A stretch of DNA of 53,451 bases from Chloroflexota bacterium (GTDB taxonomy: Bacteria > Chloroflexota > FW602-bin22 > JACPRP01). This document shows, piece after piece, positions 17,204 to 25,554 of this stretch. The DNA lies in the NCBI GenBank assembly GCA_016210495.1, contig JACQUC010000240.1, positions 1 through 53,451 on the forward strand, written 5' to 3'. The translations under genes and the position numbers were made by a program. How positions within the stretch are numbered: position 1 is the first letter of the stretch; each line of letters starts with the position of its first letter. The notes under the pieces are model-generated. The model saw only the letters and a list, made by a program, of their open reading frames with translations. It was not told where the DNA came from and did no database searches.

Positions 17204-17237
17204 CCCGTAGGGACGTTGCATGCAACGTCCCTACGGG
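17204..17237. repeat. Perfect 34-bp palindrome, element copy E
   Basis: The sequence is its own reverse complement, centred between 17220 and 17221 (core GTTGCATGCAAC), with edges CCCGTAGGGACG and CGTCCCTACGGG. It sits just before the alpha/beta hydrolase, and the first possible in-frame ATG of that gene (17220) lies inside it. Confidence 0.9.
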
Positions 17238-17243
17238 TCTACC

Positions 17244-17987
17244 ATGTCTCGGACTGTTCGGATGTTGATGAATACCAAACGTAGCACACTTCTCTTCCTG
17301 CACGGCTCTGGCTGCAACGGTGCCGTCTGGGCCCACCAGTCCAGGTTCTTCTCCAGTCGCTACCGGGTCGTCGCGCCAGACCTGCCCGGACACGGCAGGC
17401 ATAAGGGCGAGCTAAAGAAAGACATAGCGGATTACGCGTGGTGGGTGTTCTCTGAAATCAAGCGTCAAGGGCTCGAAAAGCCCGTGGTGATCGGCCACTC
17501 GCTCGGCGGCGCCATTGCGCTGCAACTCGCCATCCAAATGCCGGATGTGCCCGGCGCGTTGGTGCTTGTCGGCACAGGCGCCCGTCTGCGTGTCCACCCA
17601 AAGCTCCTTGAGACTATTCGCAACAACTATGAAGAGGCCCTGTCAATGGTTTCTGATTACGCCTTCTCTCCAGCAACGGCGCCAAATCTCATCGGCTCGA
17701 CGCGGCGGCAGATGAGGAAGAGCCCGGCAGAGGTCCTCCTCGAGGATTTCCAGGCCTGCGATCATTTCGACGTGATGCAAGACGTGGCCGGTATTGCGCT
17801 GCCGACGCTCGTCGTCGTGGGGCAGGACGACAGGCTGACGCCAATAAGATACTCGGAGTACCTGCACAAGAACATTCTCGGTTCAAGACTCGAGATAGTC
17901 GCCAACGCCGGCCATATGGTCATGCTGGAGCAGCCCGAGGTGTTCAACAATATACTCCTGGACTTCCTCGAGGCAATGCATGAGTAA
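17244..17987 (+). CDS. Alpha/beta hydrolase
   Basis: A roughly 247-aa serine hydrolase of the alpha/beta fold. The nucleophile lies in IGHSLGGA, the acid in VVVGQDDRLTP and the histidine in NAGHMVMLEQP, with the oxyanion-hole stretch LFLHGSGCNGAVW near the N-terminus. Several ATGs are possible (17220, 17244, 17262, 17268) and none has a clear Shine-Dalgarno site. 17244 is chosen because 17220 lies in a palindrome. It overlaps the next gene by 8 nt, so they form an operon. The substrate, an ester, lactone or C-C bond, is unknown. Confidence 0.83.
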   Translation: MSRTVRMLMNTKRSTLLFLHGSGCNGAVWAHQSRFFSSRYRVVAPDLPGHGRHKGELKKDIADYAWWVFSEIKRQGLEKPVVIGHSLGGAIALQLAIQMPDVPGALVLVGTGARLRVHPKLLETIRNNYEEALSMVSDYAFSPATAPNLIGSTRRQMRKSPAEVLLEDFQACDHFDVMQDVAGIALPTLVVVGQDDRLTPIRYSEYLHKNILGSRLEIVANAGHMVMLEQPEVFNNILLDFLEAMHE

Positions 17988-19206
17988 TCCAACGGTCGAT
18001 TTCCTGAAAGTGGTTCTGATATTTGCTCTGGTACTTAGCCTCATCCGGAACAAGGTAAACCTCGGCATCGCTATGGCCGTCTCGGCCGTGGCCTTAGGCC
18101 TGCTGTTCCAGGTTCCCCCGGTGCAGCTCGGCCGCATCGCTCTGGAGTCCACCTTCGACGTCGGCACCCTAGAGCTCGCCGCCGCCCTTGTCCTCATTAT
18201 GTTCCTGGAGAGGCTGATGCGCAGGGCACTGCTGCTGCAGAAAATGGTCAGCGCCGTGACTGTGCTGGCCAAAGACAGGCGCATCGCTATGGCGATGCTG
18301 CCCGCCTTCATCGGCTTGCTCCCATCAGTTGGTGGAGCCTATTTCTCGGCCCCCATGGTCGACGAGGCCAGCCAGGGCCTGACGTTGTCCGCCGAACGAA
18401 AGAGCTTCATTAACCTCTGGTACCGCCACCTCTGGGAATGGGTGTCCCCGCTGTACCCTTCGGTGATCCTGACTGCGCAGATAGCGCAGGTGCCCCTGGA
18501 CAAAATCATCGCGACTCAACTCCCCTTCACGCTCGTCGCGGTGCTCGTGGGCATCCCCATCGGTTTTCACGGGATCGGAGGCCAATTTTCGTCTGGAGCC
18601 GGGGTCGACAGGCGCCAACACCTCCGTAACCTTGCCACTGGCCTCGGCCCGATTCTGGCAATAATGGTCATGGTGATCGTGCTGCGGATCAATATCGCCA
18701 TCGCTCTGCTGCTGGCGGGGATCGGCGTCACCTTCCTGGGCTCCTACTCTCCGGCTGGTGCGTTCAAGGTTATCAGGGAGGCGTTCTCGCCGAGTCTGGT
18801 TCTGCTGGTGCTCGGCATCATGTTCTTCAAGTGGGTGCTGATGCGAACCGGCGCCGTGGAGTCGCTGCCCGCCTTTTTCGGCTCGATAGGCATCCCTCTA
18901 CTGCTCGTCGTCTTCCTGCTTCCATTCATCGTTGGCGCAATGACGGGGATTCTCCAGGCGCCCGTCGGAATCACGATTCCGATCGTCGCCGGCCTCGGAG
19001 GAGCCGGTGGTGCGGACCTGCGGCTGGTGTCGTTCGCCTTTGTCAGCGCCTTCGCCGGAGTGATGGTGTCACCAGCCCATATGTGCATCGTGCTTACCGT
19101 TGAGCACTTCAAGGCGGATTTTGGGAAGGTGGCCAGACTGATGCTGATCCCCCTGTCGGCCATCGTCCTGGCAGGCGCTTTGCTGTATCTGCTCAGTCGG
19201 GGCTAG
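17980..19206 (+). CDS. DUF401-family integral membrane protein (putative transporter)
   Basis: A 408-aa polytopic membrane protein with about 10 hydrophobic segments, matching the DUF401 family as I remember it. That family is distantly related to organic-anion and ion transporters. The stretch SVGGAYFSAPMVDEASQGL and the later GAMTGILQAPVGITIPI look like paired re-entrant or substrate-site segments. It overlaps the hydrolase stop by 8 nt (ATGAGTAA). Co-translation with a hydrolase suggests uptake of the substrate or export of the product. No biochemical function is established for this family to my knowledge. Confidence 0.75.
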   Translation: MSNPTVDFLKVVLIFALVLSLIRNKVNLGIAMAVSAVALGLLFQVPPVQLGRIALESTFDVGTLELAAALVLIMFLERLMRRALLLQKMVSAVTVLAKDRRIAMAMLPAFIGLLPSVGGAYFSAPMVDEASQGLTLSAERKSFINLWYRHLWEWVSPLYPSVILTAQIAQVPLDKIIATQLPFTLVAVLVGIPIGFHGIGGQFSSGAGVDRRQHLRNLATGLGPILAIMVMVIVLRINIAIALLLAGIGVTFLGSYSPAGAFKVIREAFSPSLVLLVLGIMFFKWVLMRTGAVESLPAFFGSIGIPLLLVVFLLPFIVGAMTGILQAPVGITIPIVAGLGGAGGADLRLVSFAFVSAFAGVMVSPAHMCIVLTVEHFKADFGKVARLMLIPLSAIVLAGALLYLLSRG

Positions 19207-19210
19207 TTAG

Positions 19211-20404
19211 TTAGCCCAACTCCCAGCCTCGCAGCGCCTGGTGGAATAGCTCGATGATCTCACCTTCCCGATGTGTTCGCGGATTTGGATACTCGTGAAC
19301 AGATTCGAGAACAGTTCTGGCCAACTGCCTGATATCCTCCGGTGGCACATTTTCCCAGGGAAGCTTTCGCGGCGCATCGAGTGCCACAAAGAGCTCCTTT
19401 ATGCGAGCTATTGCCTCCTTGCCCAACTGGGATCGGCTCTTTCCGCCTTCCCTGACGCCCAATACCTTCGCCAAAGAAGCGTACTTCTCTTCACAGGCCG
19501 GCAGATTGTATTCCATCGCGAGCGGCAGCGTGATGGCGTGGATCAAGCCGTACGCCACAGGCGGGTATCCCCTCGACTTGTAGGTCCGAGTAATAGCACC
19601 ATTCATGTTGTGACTAAGCCCGAGCCCAGCCTCACCGCAGGCTATGTTGGCCATGGAGCTGGCGAGAAGCATCCTACTCTTGGCTTCGAGGTCGTCGCCT
19701 AGAATGGCGGGGCAGATGTTTTCCGCTATGGCTCCTATTGCGGCGAGGGCAATGGCGTCGGTAAAGAGTGTAGCACGCCTTCCGTAGTAGCCTTCGATGG
19801 CGTGCGTCAGCGCGTCGACACCAGAAGCTACCCCCTGGCCTCTTGGCAGAGATCTTAGCACCAGGGGGTCCAAGATGGCCACTTTCGGCGCATTGGTATA
19901 GCCGATTATCACAAGCTTCGCGTTTGTTTGCTCGTCCGTGATGACGGTGGCTTTGGACACTTCGCGCCCCGAACCAGCCGTGGTTGGAATGGCGATACAG
20001 GGCAGCGGTGGGTAATGGTATCTCTCCACCCCTGCATAATCACGGATGTTGCCCGGATTGGTTGCCATGAGTGCAGCACCAGTTCCTGAGCACATGGCGC
20101 TCCCGCCTCCGGCAACGACCACGCAGTCACATCCGTTCTCGGTTATCTGCCGTGCGATCTGCTCCACGGTTAGGGTGTCGGGATCCGTCGGAGCCTGATC
20201 GTAGAGTACAAAAGTGATTCCGGCGTCGGTGAGAGACTGAAAAGCCTCGTCGAGCACACCGGCCTCTCGCACACCGGCGTCGGTCACAAAGAACACCCTG
20301 GAGGTCGCGAGCTGCTGCGCCTCTTGCCCGAGTAGCCTCAGGCTGTGCAGACCATGAATGATGTTTGTCGGAGCGCTAAACCGACTGATGTCACCGATCC
20401 ACAT
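19211..20404 (-). CDS. Iron-containing (group III) alcohol dehydrogenase
   Basis: An NAD(P)-dependent iron-type dehydrogenase of 397 aa. Metal ligands can be placed at D197 and H201 (GVDALTHAIE), H265 (GLSHNMNG) and H289 (GLIHAITLP). The dinucleotide motif is AGGGSAMCSG (98-107), with C105 where the family normally has aspartate. PTTAGSGREVS (140-150) is typical. The ATG at 20404 has AGGAGG 4-5 nt upstream. It is the last gene of the importer operon and ends 4 bp from the converging DUF401 gene. The substrate may be a primary alcohol, a hydroxyacid or an aldehyde from the catabolic pathway. Confidence 0.9.
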   Translation of the reverse strand: MWIGDISRFSAPTNIIHGLHSLRLLGQEAQQLATSRVFFVTDAGVREAGVLDEAFQSLTDAGITFVLYDQAPTDPDTLTVEQIARQITENGCDCVVVAGGGSAMCSGTGAALMATNPGNIRDYAGVERYHYPPLPCIAIPTTAGSGREVSKATVITDEQTNAKLVIIGYTNAPKVAILDPLVLRSLPRGQGVASGVDALTHAIEGYYGRRATLFTDAIALAAIGAIAENICPAILGDDLEAKSRMLLASSMANIACGEAGLGLSHNMNGAITRTYKSRGYPPVAYGLIHAITLPLAMEYNLPACEEKYASLAKVLGVREGGKSRSQLGKEAIARIKELFVALDAPRKLPWENVPPEDIRQLARTVLESVHEYPNPRTHREGEIIELFHQALRGWELG

Positions 20405-20467
20405 GTTGCCTCCTTTTCGAGCATCTGTTTGGCTCTGAAGTTCCGAGTGGCACTTAGCACCACTCGT

Positions 20468-21394
20468 CTACTCCTTCGTGTATGGCGTTCCACTGGCAGC
20501 CGGCATCGTCGCCCGTCCGACGAATCCGGCCAGGGTTAGAAACGCGAGCACGTAGGGGAACATCAAGAACAGATCGACCGGAACCTGGGTGCCAAAAAGC
20601 GTTTGCAGGCGTAGCTGCAGGGCATCAGCGCCACCAAAGAGCAGAGACGCGAAGAAGGCGCCAACAGGGTCCAGCTTGCCGAAGTACACGGCGGCGAGCG
20701 CGATGAAGCCACGACCGGCGGTCATGTTCTCGCCGAACGCGCCGACCTGCCCAACCGACAAAAAGGCTCCCGCTAAGCCGGCGAGCATTCCGCTGAGCGC
20801 CACGGCCACATAGCGACAGCGATAAACGCTGATGCCTGCGCTGTGGGCGGCTCTAGGATGCTCACCTACTGCCCTTATGGAACGTCCCCAGTGCGTGCGG
20901 AAAAGAACAAACGCGGCCGCAGGGACCAGCGCAATAGACAGATACACCAGTAGCGTCTGCTGGAAAAGGGCCGGCCCCAGCACAGGAATATGGCTGAGCA
21001 GAGGTACGCCTATGACCGGCAAGCGCGGGACGGAGCCAAGCGAAGGCGTCACGCCAAAAATCATTCGACTGAGCGAGCCGGTAAGGCCAAGACTGAGAAC
21101 GTTGATGGCGATTCCTGAGACGATCTGGTCTCCACCGAGCGAAACACACACGAAGCTGTGTACTAATCCGAGGAGCGCCCCCACTCCTACGGCGGAGCAA
21201 AGCCCCAACCAGACATTGCCGGTCAGATAGGCAACCAGGAAACCGGCAAAAGCACCCGCCAGCATCATGCCTTCCAGTGCAATATTGATCACTCCGCTAC
21301 GCTCGGCGAAGACCGATCCAATAGCAGCGAGAGTGAGCGGAGTGGACATCCGAACCGTTGCCGCAAGAAAGTCGGTGGCGAAGGTTTCGATCAA
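20468..21394 (-). CDS. ABC transporter permease, BMP/nucleoside (YufQ) type
   Basis: A 308-aa inner-membrane permease of the branched-chain/ribose-like superfamily. It opens with LTLAAIGSVFAERSGVINIALEGMMLAGAF, the characteristic start of the second permease in Bmp-type nucleoside importers. Eight or more hydrophobic segments follow. The start is a TTG at 21394 with GAGG upstream. It lies 12 bp after the partner permease, and the two should form the heterodimeric channel. Confidence 0.9.
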   Translation of the reverse strand: MIETFATDFLAATVRMSTPLTLAAIGSVFAERSGVINIALEGMMLAGAFAGFLVAYLTGNVWLGLCSAVGVGALLGLVHSFVCVSLGGDQIVSGIAINVLSLGLTGSLSRMIFGVTPSLGSVPRLPVIGVPLLSHIPVLGPALFQQTLLVYLSIALVPAAAFVLFRTHWGRSIRAVGEHPRAAHSAGISVYRCRYVAVALSGMLAGLAGAFLSVGQVGAFGENMTAGRGFIALAAVYFGKLDPVGAFFASLLFGGADALQLRLQTLFGTQVPVDLFLMFPYVLAFLTLAGFVGRATMPAASGTPYTKE

Positions 21395-21406
21395 ACGTGC
21401 CTCGTT

Positions 21407-22480
21407 TCACGCCACGTGTGTGATCTTGGGAACATATGCCCGATGACGCAAGGCTACTCCCGCAATGACGAAAAGAACCATTATGCCCTCTGTGACATAG
21501 GCCATTGTGACCGGAACACCAGCAGCACGCTGCATCTGACTTCCCCCGGCCCGCAGAGCCCCGAGGAAGACCGAAGCGACCAGCGTGCCGGCCGGGTGAC
21601 TTTGGCCGATCAACGCAGCTACTATACCGCTGTAGCCGTATCCTGGAGAGAAATAGCCCATGAGGACATGCTGCACGCCCAGGATCTCGACAGCGCCGGC
21701 AAGGCCCGCCAACCCGCCGCTGATTAGCACGGTAAGCACTACGGTTCTGGACACGTCGATGCCCGCATGCCGAGCCGCACGAGGACTGGAGCCAACTGCC
21801 CGAACCTCGAGGCCAAAAGGCGTGCGCCAAAGGACGACGTATATGGCTATCACACAGGCCAGCGCAACCAGAAACCCCGCGTGAAGACGCGTGGCCGGCA
21901 GTATGAAAGGTAGCTCGGCCGACGCGGCCACGGGGGCTGTCTGGTAGTTCGCGGTCTCCGGTCCCCTCAAAGGTCCGAACGCAAGAAAACTGACCAGGTA
22001 CATGGCCACATAGTTGAGCAAGAGCGTCGAGATGATCTCGTTGACGCCGCGCCTTGTTTTCAGAATTGCCGGGACGAATGCCCACAGAGCCCCCGCCGCG
22101 AAGCCACCTGCCAGGGAGACGAAAATGTGGAAGACGGGAGGAAGGTTGGTGAGACTTATCCCGATCCAGGTGGCGGCCAATCCACCCAGATAGAGCTGCC
22201 CCTCCTGCCCGATGTTGAAAACTCCCGCTCGAAACGAGAACAGCGCCCCGAGGCCGGCGAGAATGAGCGGAGTGGCCTTATTGATGGTGATACCCAAGCT
22301 GTACGGACTGCCGAATGCACCGTCTGCCAGCGCACCAAAGGCAGCCGTCGGGTTGGTACCGATTCCCAGCATAATCACAGCCACGAGGAGGAGCGCCCCT
22401 GGAACGGCCCAGACAGGAGCGCCCGCAAGAGCCGCACTTAGAGCAACATCTCCAGTGGACCGTTTGAGGCTGATCCTCAC
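21407..22480 (-). CDS. ABC transporter permease, BMP/nucleoside (YufP) type
   Basis: A 357-aa permease paired with the one after it. It has the typical INKATPLILAGLGALFSFRAGVFNIGQEGQLYLGG stretch (about residues 47-81), shared with nucleoside importers, and multiple membrane segments. The start is a GTG at 22480, preceded by AGGAGA. The stop of the ATPase gene is only 12 bp upstream, so the genes are co-transcribed. Confidence 0.9.
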   Translation of the reverse strand: MRISLKRSTGDVALSAALAGAPVWAVPGALLLVAVIMLGIGTNPTAAFGALADGAFGSPYSLGITINKATPLILAGLGALFSFRAGVFNIGQEGQLYLGGLAATWIGISLTNLPPVFHIFVSLAGGFAAGALWAFVPAILKTRRGVNEIISTLLLNYVAMYLVSFLAFGPLRGPETANYQTAPVAASAELPFILPATRLHAGFLVALACVIAIYVVLWRTPFGLEVRAVGSSPRAARHAGIDVSRTVVLTVLISGGLAGLAGAVEILGVQHVLMGYFSPGYGYSGIVAALIGQSHPAGTLVASVFLGALRAGGSQMQRAAGVPVTMAYVTEGIMVLFVIAGVALRHRAYVPKITHVA

Positions 22481-22492
22481 CCCGATTCTCTC

Positions 22493-24025
22493 CTAGTGCA
22501 GGCTAGTGGAGAGCCGTTTTGAGCCGGCCATCATCAATCCGAGGGTTTGAATGTCAACCTCGTCGGGCGACACTACCCCCATGATCTGGCCCTCAAATAA
22601 CACGGCCATGCGCGTGCAGAGTGAAACCAGTTCTTGAAGCTCAGTGGAGATCAGCACGATTGCAGTGCCCCACGCACACTGGTCCAGCAGCTTCCGGTGC
22701 ACGTACTCTGTCGCCCCCACGTCCAGCCCACGTGTGGGCTGAAAGGCGATGAGGACACGTGGGTTGCGCGACAGCATCTTTGCCAGCACGACCTTCTGCT
22801 GATTGCCACCCGAAAGCGTCTTCAGCTTGGCTCCTGGGCTTGACGCTCGAACGTCGAACTCTCGCACTAAGCCTTTGGCATGTTCCAAAATGGCGGCGTG
22901 ATCGAGGAACCAGCCCCGGCAAAACGGTGGCCGATAGCAGCGGTCCACCACCAAGTTCTCGCCGATGCTGAAATCTGCGACGATGCCGGCGCCAACCCTG
23001 TCCTGAGGAATGTAGCAAAGGCCCATCTCCATCAGCGTTCGAGGTGAAGCACGGGTCGCGCCTTGCCCATCGACCAACACACGGCCGTTCAGGGGCTTTC
23101 TCAGCCCAGCCAGCGCCTCCGCCAGTTCGGTCTGGCCATTACCATCGACGCCGGCCACGCCAAAGATCTCGCCGCGTCGCACGGAAAAGGACGGGTCTCG
23201 AACAGCAATCAGACCTTTGTCATTGGCCACCCGGAGGCTCTCTACCACAAGAACCTCTTCATCCCCAGCAGATTGAGGCGCTCGCTTGGGATGGGCGAAC
23301 TGCCGACCGATCATCGTTCGAGCCAAAAAAGGAGGGTCTACCTGGCTGGTAGTGTACGTTCCCACGACTTTTCCATCTCTAAGGACGGTGACCCGGTCGC
23401 TAACCTCCATGACTTCATTTAGTTTATGCGTGATGAAAATGACCGTATGGCCTTCTCCGGCCAGGCGACGCATTATGCGGATTAGCTCCCTTGTCTCCTG
23501 CGGGGTGAGCGTGGAAGTTGGCTCGTCGAGAACCAGGATCTGTGCGCCTCGGTACAAAGCCTTGATGATCTCCACCCTCTGCTGCAAACCGACCGGGAGT
23601 TGCCAAACCTTGGCTGCTGGATCTACCTCCAGCCCGTAAGCCCGCGAAAGATCAGCGATCCTTTTGGATGCATCACGTAGACTAAATGCACTACCGGACC
23701 CCGACCAACCGAGGACGGCATTTTCAACGACCGAAAAGGTAGGTACCAGCATAAAATCCTGATGCACCATGCCGATACCAAGGCTGATCGCCTGGGTGGG
23801 AAATGTGATTCTAACGGGACGGCCCGACAGATAGATCTGGCCCTCCTGGGGCGCATACAGTCCATAAAGAATGTTCATCAACGTAGTCTTGCCAGCGCCG
23901 TTTTCTCCTAGCAGCGCATGCACCTCGCCCTGTTCCGCCTCAAACGTGACGTGATCGTTCGCAATCACGTTTGCGAACCTCTTTGTTATGTTCTCCATGC
24001 GCAAGCGAGCCGCCAATTGACGCAC
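22493..24025 (-). CDS. ABC transporter ATPase with two nucleotide-binding domains (YufO type)
   Basis: A 510-aa tandem ATPase that powers the two permeases. The first domain has Walker A GENGAGKT (40-47) and Walker B ILVLDEPTS. The second has the degenerate Walker A GVDGNGQT normal for this class and the signature LSGGNQQKVVLAK. The annotated start is a GTG at 24025. An ATG 9 codons later (24000-23998) is also possible and would fit the family N-terminus ENITKRF better. Homologues import purine nucleosides, sugars or related ligands. Confidence 0.92.
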   Translation of the reverse strand: MRQLAARLRMENITKRFANVIANDHVTFEAEQGEVHALLGENGAGKTTLMNILYGLYAPQEGQIYLSGRPVRITFPTQAISLGIGMVHQDFMLVPTFSVVENAVLGWSGSGSAFSLRDASKRIADLSRAYGLEVDPAAKVWQLPVGLQQRVEIIKALYRGAQILVLDEPTSTLTPQETRELIRIMRRLAGEGHTVIFITHKLNEVMEVSDRVTVLRDGKVVGTYTTSQVDPPFLARTMIGRQFAHPKRAPQSAGDEEVLVVESLRVANDKGLIAVRDPSFSVRRGEIFGVAGVDGNGQTELAEALAGLRKPLNGRVLVDGQGATRASPRTLMEMGLCYIPQDRVGAGIVADFSIGENLVVDRCYRPPFCRGWFLDHAAILEHAKGLVREFDVRASSPGAKLKTLSGGNQQKVVLAKMLSRNPRVLIAFQPTRGLDVGATEYVHRKLLDQCAWGTAIVLISTELQELVSLCTRMAVLFEGQIMGVVSPDEVDIQTLGLMMAGSKRLSTSLH

Positions 24026-24054
24026 ACTCTACGTAGAAATCGCGAGTAAGACAA

Positions 24055-24094
24055 GGGGCCAAGGTCATCCGGCAGACTGACTTCCCTTGGCCCC
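24055..24094 (-). terminator. Strong hairpin between lipoprotein and ATPase genes
   Basis: GGGGCCAAGG (24055-24064) and CCTTGGCCCC (24085-24094) form a 10-bp perfect stem with a 20-nt loop in the lipoprotein-ATPase gap. On the minus strand it is followed by TTGTCTTACT rather than a pure T-run. Partial termination or mRNA stabilisation would give more binding protein than ATPase, as is common in importer operons. Confidence 0.55.
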
Positions 24095-24113
24095 CTCTGC
24101 TTCACGGTGAAGT

Positions 24114-25130
24114 CTAAAACTTGAATTCTGGAACGACCTTACCGTCGATGATCGCCTTCTTCGCTTCCGCGATCTTGTCCTTAGTCTCTTTAGAAAGCTT
24201 GCTGTCAAAGTTACGGTACGGGGCGATATCGATCAAACCATCTTTCACTGTGTTGTAGTATCCCTTGGCCTCCAACTTCCCGTCGATGTAGAGCTTTGCG
24301 ATGTGGGGGATTAGCTTCGTGTGTAACCAGTACACGCTGGTGACAACCGTGTCCGGTGCGACCATACCGGTGTCCGACGCCCAACCGACGGCGAAAACGC
24401 CTTTGTCTTTGGCCGCATCGATGATCCCGACGCTGGCGACGTTCGCACCGGCGTGTACAACGTCAGCCCCTTGGGCAATCGCAGCCAGTGCGGTCTCCTT
24501 TCCCTTTGCCATATCGTTCCAGTCGCCTACCCAGCTCAAGGACACCTGCGCCTGAGAGCCCACCCACTGTACTCCGGTGGGAACTTTTTCGAGGCCGGCG
24601 CGGGTCAGTGGTGTGTCCACACCGCCTATGGCCGCGACCTTGTTTTTCTTGGTAAGCGAACCACTTATGACGCCGGAAAGGAAGCCTGTTTCCGCACCGT
24701 TGTACGTGTGCATACTCAGGTTCTTGGGAGGATTGGGGATGGGATAGCTTACCAGCGCGAACCAGGTCTTGGGGAAATTAGGAGCGACCTTGAGCGCTGG
24801 CTCAAGAAACTGGTCGCCGTGTCCGATAACGAGGTCAAACCCTCTAGAGGCGAAATCCCGAAAACTGTCTTCGAATTCCGGCGGCTGGACGTTCTCGGCG
24901 TAGCCGATTTCCGCGCCGAACTGCTGCTGGACCGCCTTGAGCCCCTCGTTAGCCGGTCCACTCCACGCAGGATCACTGATGGGCGAAGGCAAGATCAAGC
25001 CCACCTTGATCTTCTTGGCAGTTGGCGTTGCGGCCGCAGGCGCCTGAGCCGAAGGTGCCCCTGCGCAAGCTATCAGCAGTGACAGGACAATCGTTGTTGC
25101 CAGGATTGATGCCCACGATTTCGTCTTCAT
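24114..25130 (-). CDS. BMP-family substrate-binding lipoprotein of the ABC importer
   Basis: A 338-aa extracytoplasmic binding protein. A signal sequence with hydrophobic core ILATTIVLSLL ends in the lipobox LIAC with the lipidated Cys at 22, followed by an Ala/Pro linker. The mature part begins KKIKVGLILPSPISDPAWSGPANEG, typical of BmpA/Med-type proteins that bind nucleosides or related ligands. The start is the ATG at 25130-25128 with AAGGAG upstream. A longer frame from a TTG at 25154 would include the ribosome site and is rejected. It is the first gene of the operon driven from 25299-25327. Confidence 0.93.
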   Translation of the reverse strand: MKTKSWASILATTIVLSLLIACAGAPSAQAPAAATPTAKKIKVGLILPSPISDPAWSGPANEGLKAVQQQFGAEIGYAENVQPPEFEDSFRDFASRGFDLVIGHGDQFLEPALKVAPNFPKTWFALVSYPIPNPPKNLSMHTYNGAETGFLSGVISGSLTKKNKVAAIGGVDTPLTRAGLEKVPTGVQWVGSQAQVSLSWVGDWNDMAKGKETALAAIAQGADVVHAGANVASVGIIDAAKDKGVFAVGWASDTGMVAPDTVVTSVYWLHTKLIPHIAKLYIDGKLEAKGYYNTVKDGLIDIAPYRNFDSKLSKETKDKIAEAKKAIIDGKVVPEFKF

Positions 25131-25298
25131 GTCGCTACATCTCCTTCTTGACAAAGCGGTTCAACCGAAGTCCGACGAACTCTTGCCCAACCCGCATCAT
25201 CGCCTTAGGACCCGTTCTGACTGATGTGTGTTGTCTCCACCTCCTTTCGTGCGATTCCCGAGCTGCCGGCCACGTGCCCAGAATTCTGTTTGGCTGAC

Positions 25299-25327
25299 AT
25301 TCTAGCTTTGCATAACTTGTATGTCAA
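25299..25327 (-). promoter_or_regulatory. Consensus promoter of the ABC importer operon
   Basis: On the minus strand a full TTGACA (25327-25322), a 17-nt spacer and TAGAAT (25304-25299, 5 of 6 matches). It leaves a leader of about 160 nt before the lipoprotein ATG. I did not recognise a known riboswitch in that leader. Confidence 0.75.
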
Positions 25328-25387
25328 GAGGAATTCTCGCCACATTCGACAAACGGCGCTGCTCGACGCAAAGCAGAAAAGCAGAGC

Positions 25388-25416
25388 TTGACAACACCCT
25401 GGCTGACAGCTAAAAT
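25388..25416 (+). promoter_or_regulatory. Consensus promoter of the second hyuAB-aor operon
   Basis: TTGACA (25388-25393), 17-nt spacer and TAAAAT (25411-25416, 5 of 6 matches). The start of transcription would be near 25423, giving a leader of about 130 nt. It is divergent from the importer promoter, with the -35 boxes 60 bp apart. Confidence 0.75.
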
Positions 25417-25554
25417 AGCCTTACCTCGTAAGAAAATGCATCCAAGTCATCGCGCCGGCGACACGTATTCGCTGCGGGCATAAGTATCGTCGCTGTTGCG
25501 GTTTGGCGGTGGCTAATAGCGTCCCCGCAACACACCCTGGAGGGAGGCTCGAGG

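Larger units (their letters stand above)
16480..17243. other. 760-bp gene-free spacer rich in palindromes
   Basis: No frame with a ribosome site or recognisable protein was found. The spacer holds three GGCGGAC-type hairpins (16534-16666), a tract AGGCTAAAGCCTTCGGCTACGG (about 16671-16693), and two TAGGGGC-type elements (17143-17170 and 17204-17237). It separates the long catabolic operon from the alpha/beta hydrolase pair. Confidence 0.6.

Noticed and set aside
25131..25292. Purine, TPP or cobalamin riboswitch in the importer leader
   Set aside because: None of the conserved core motifs I know for these classes could be placed. A covariance search would be needed to exclude divergent types.
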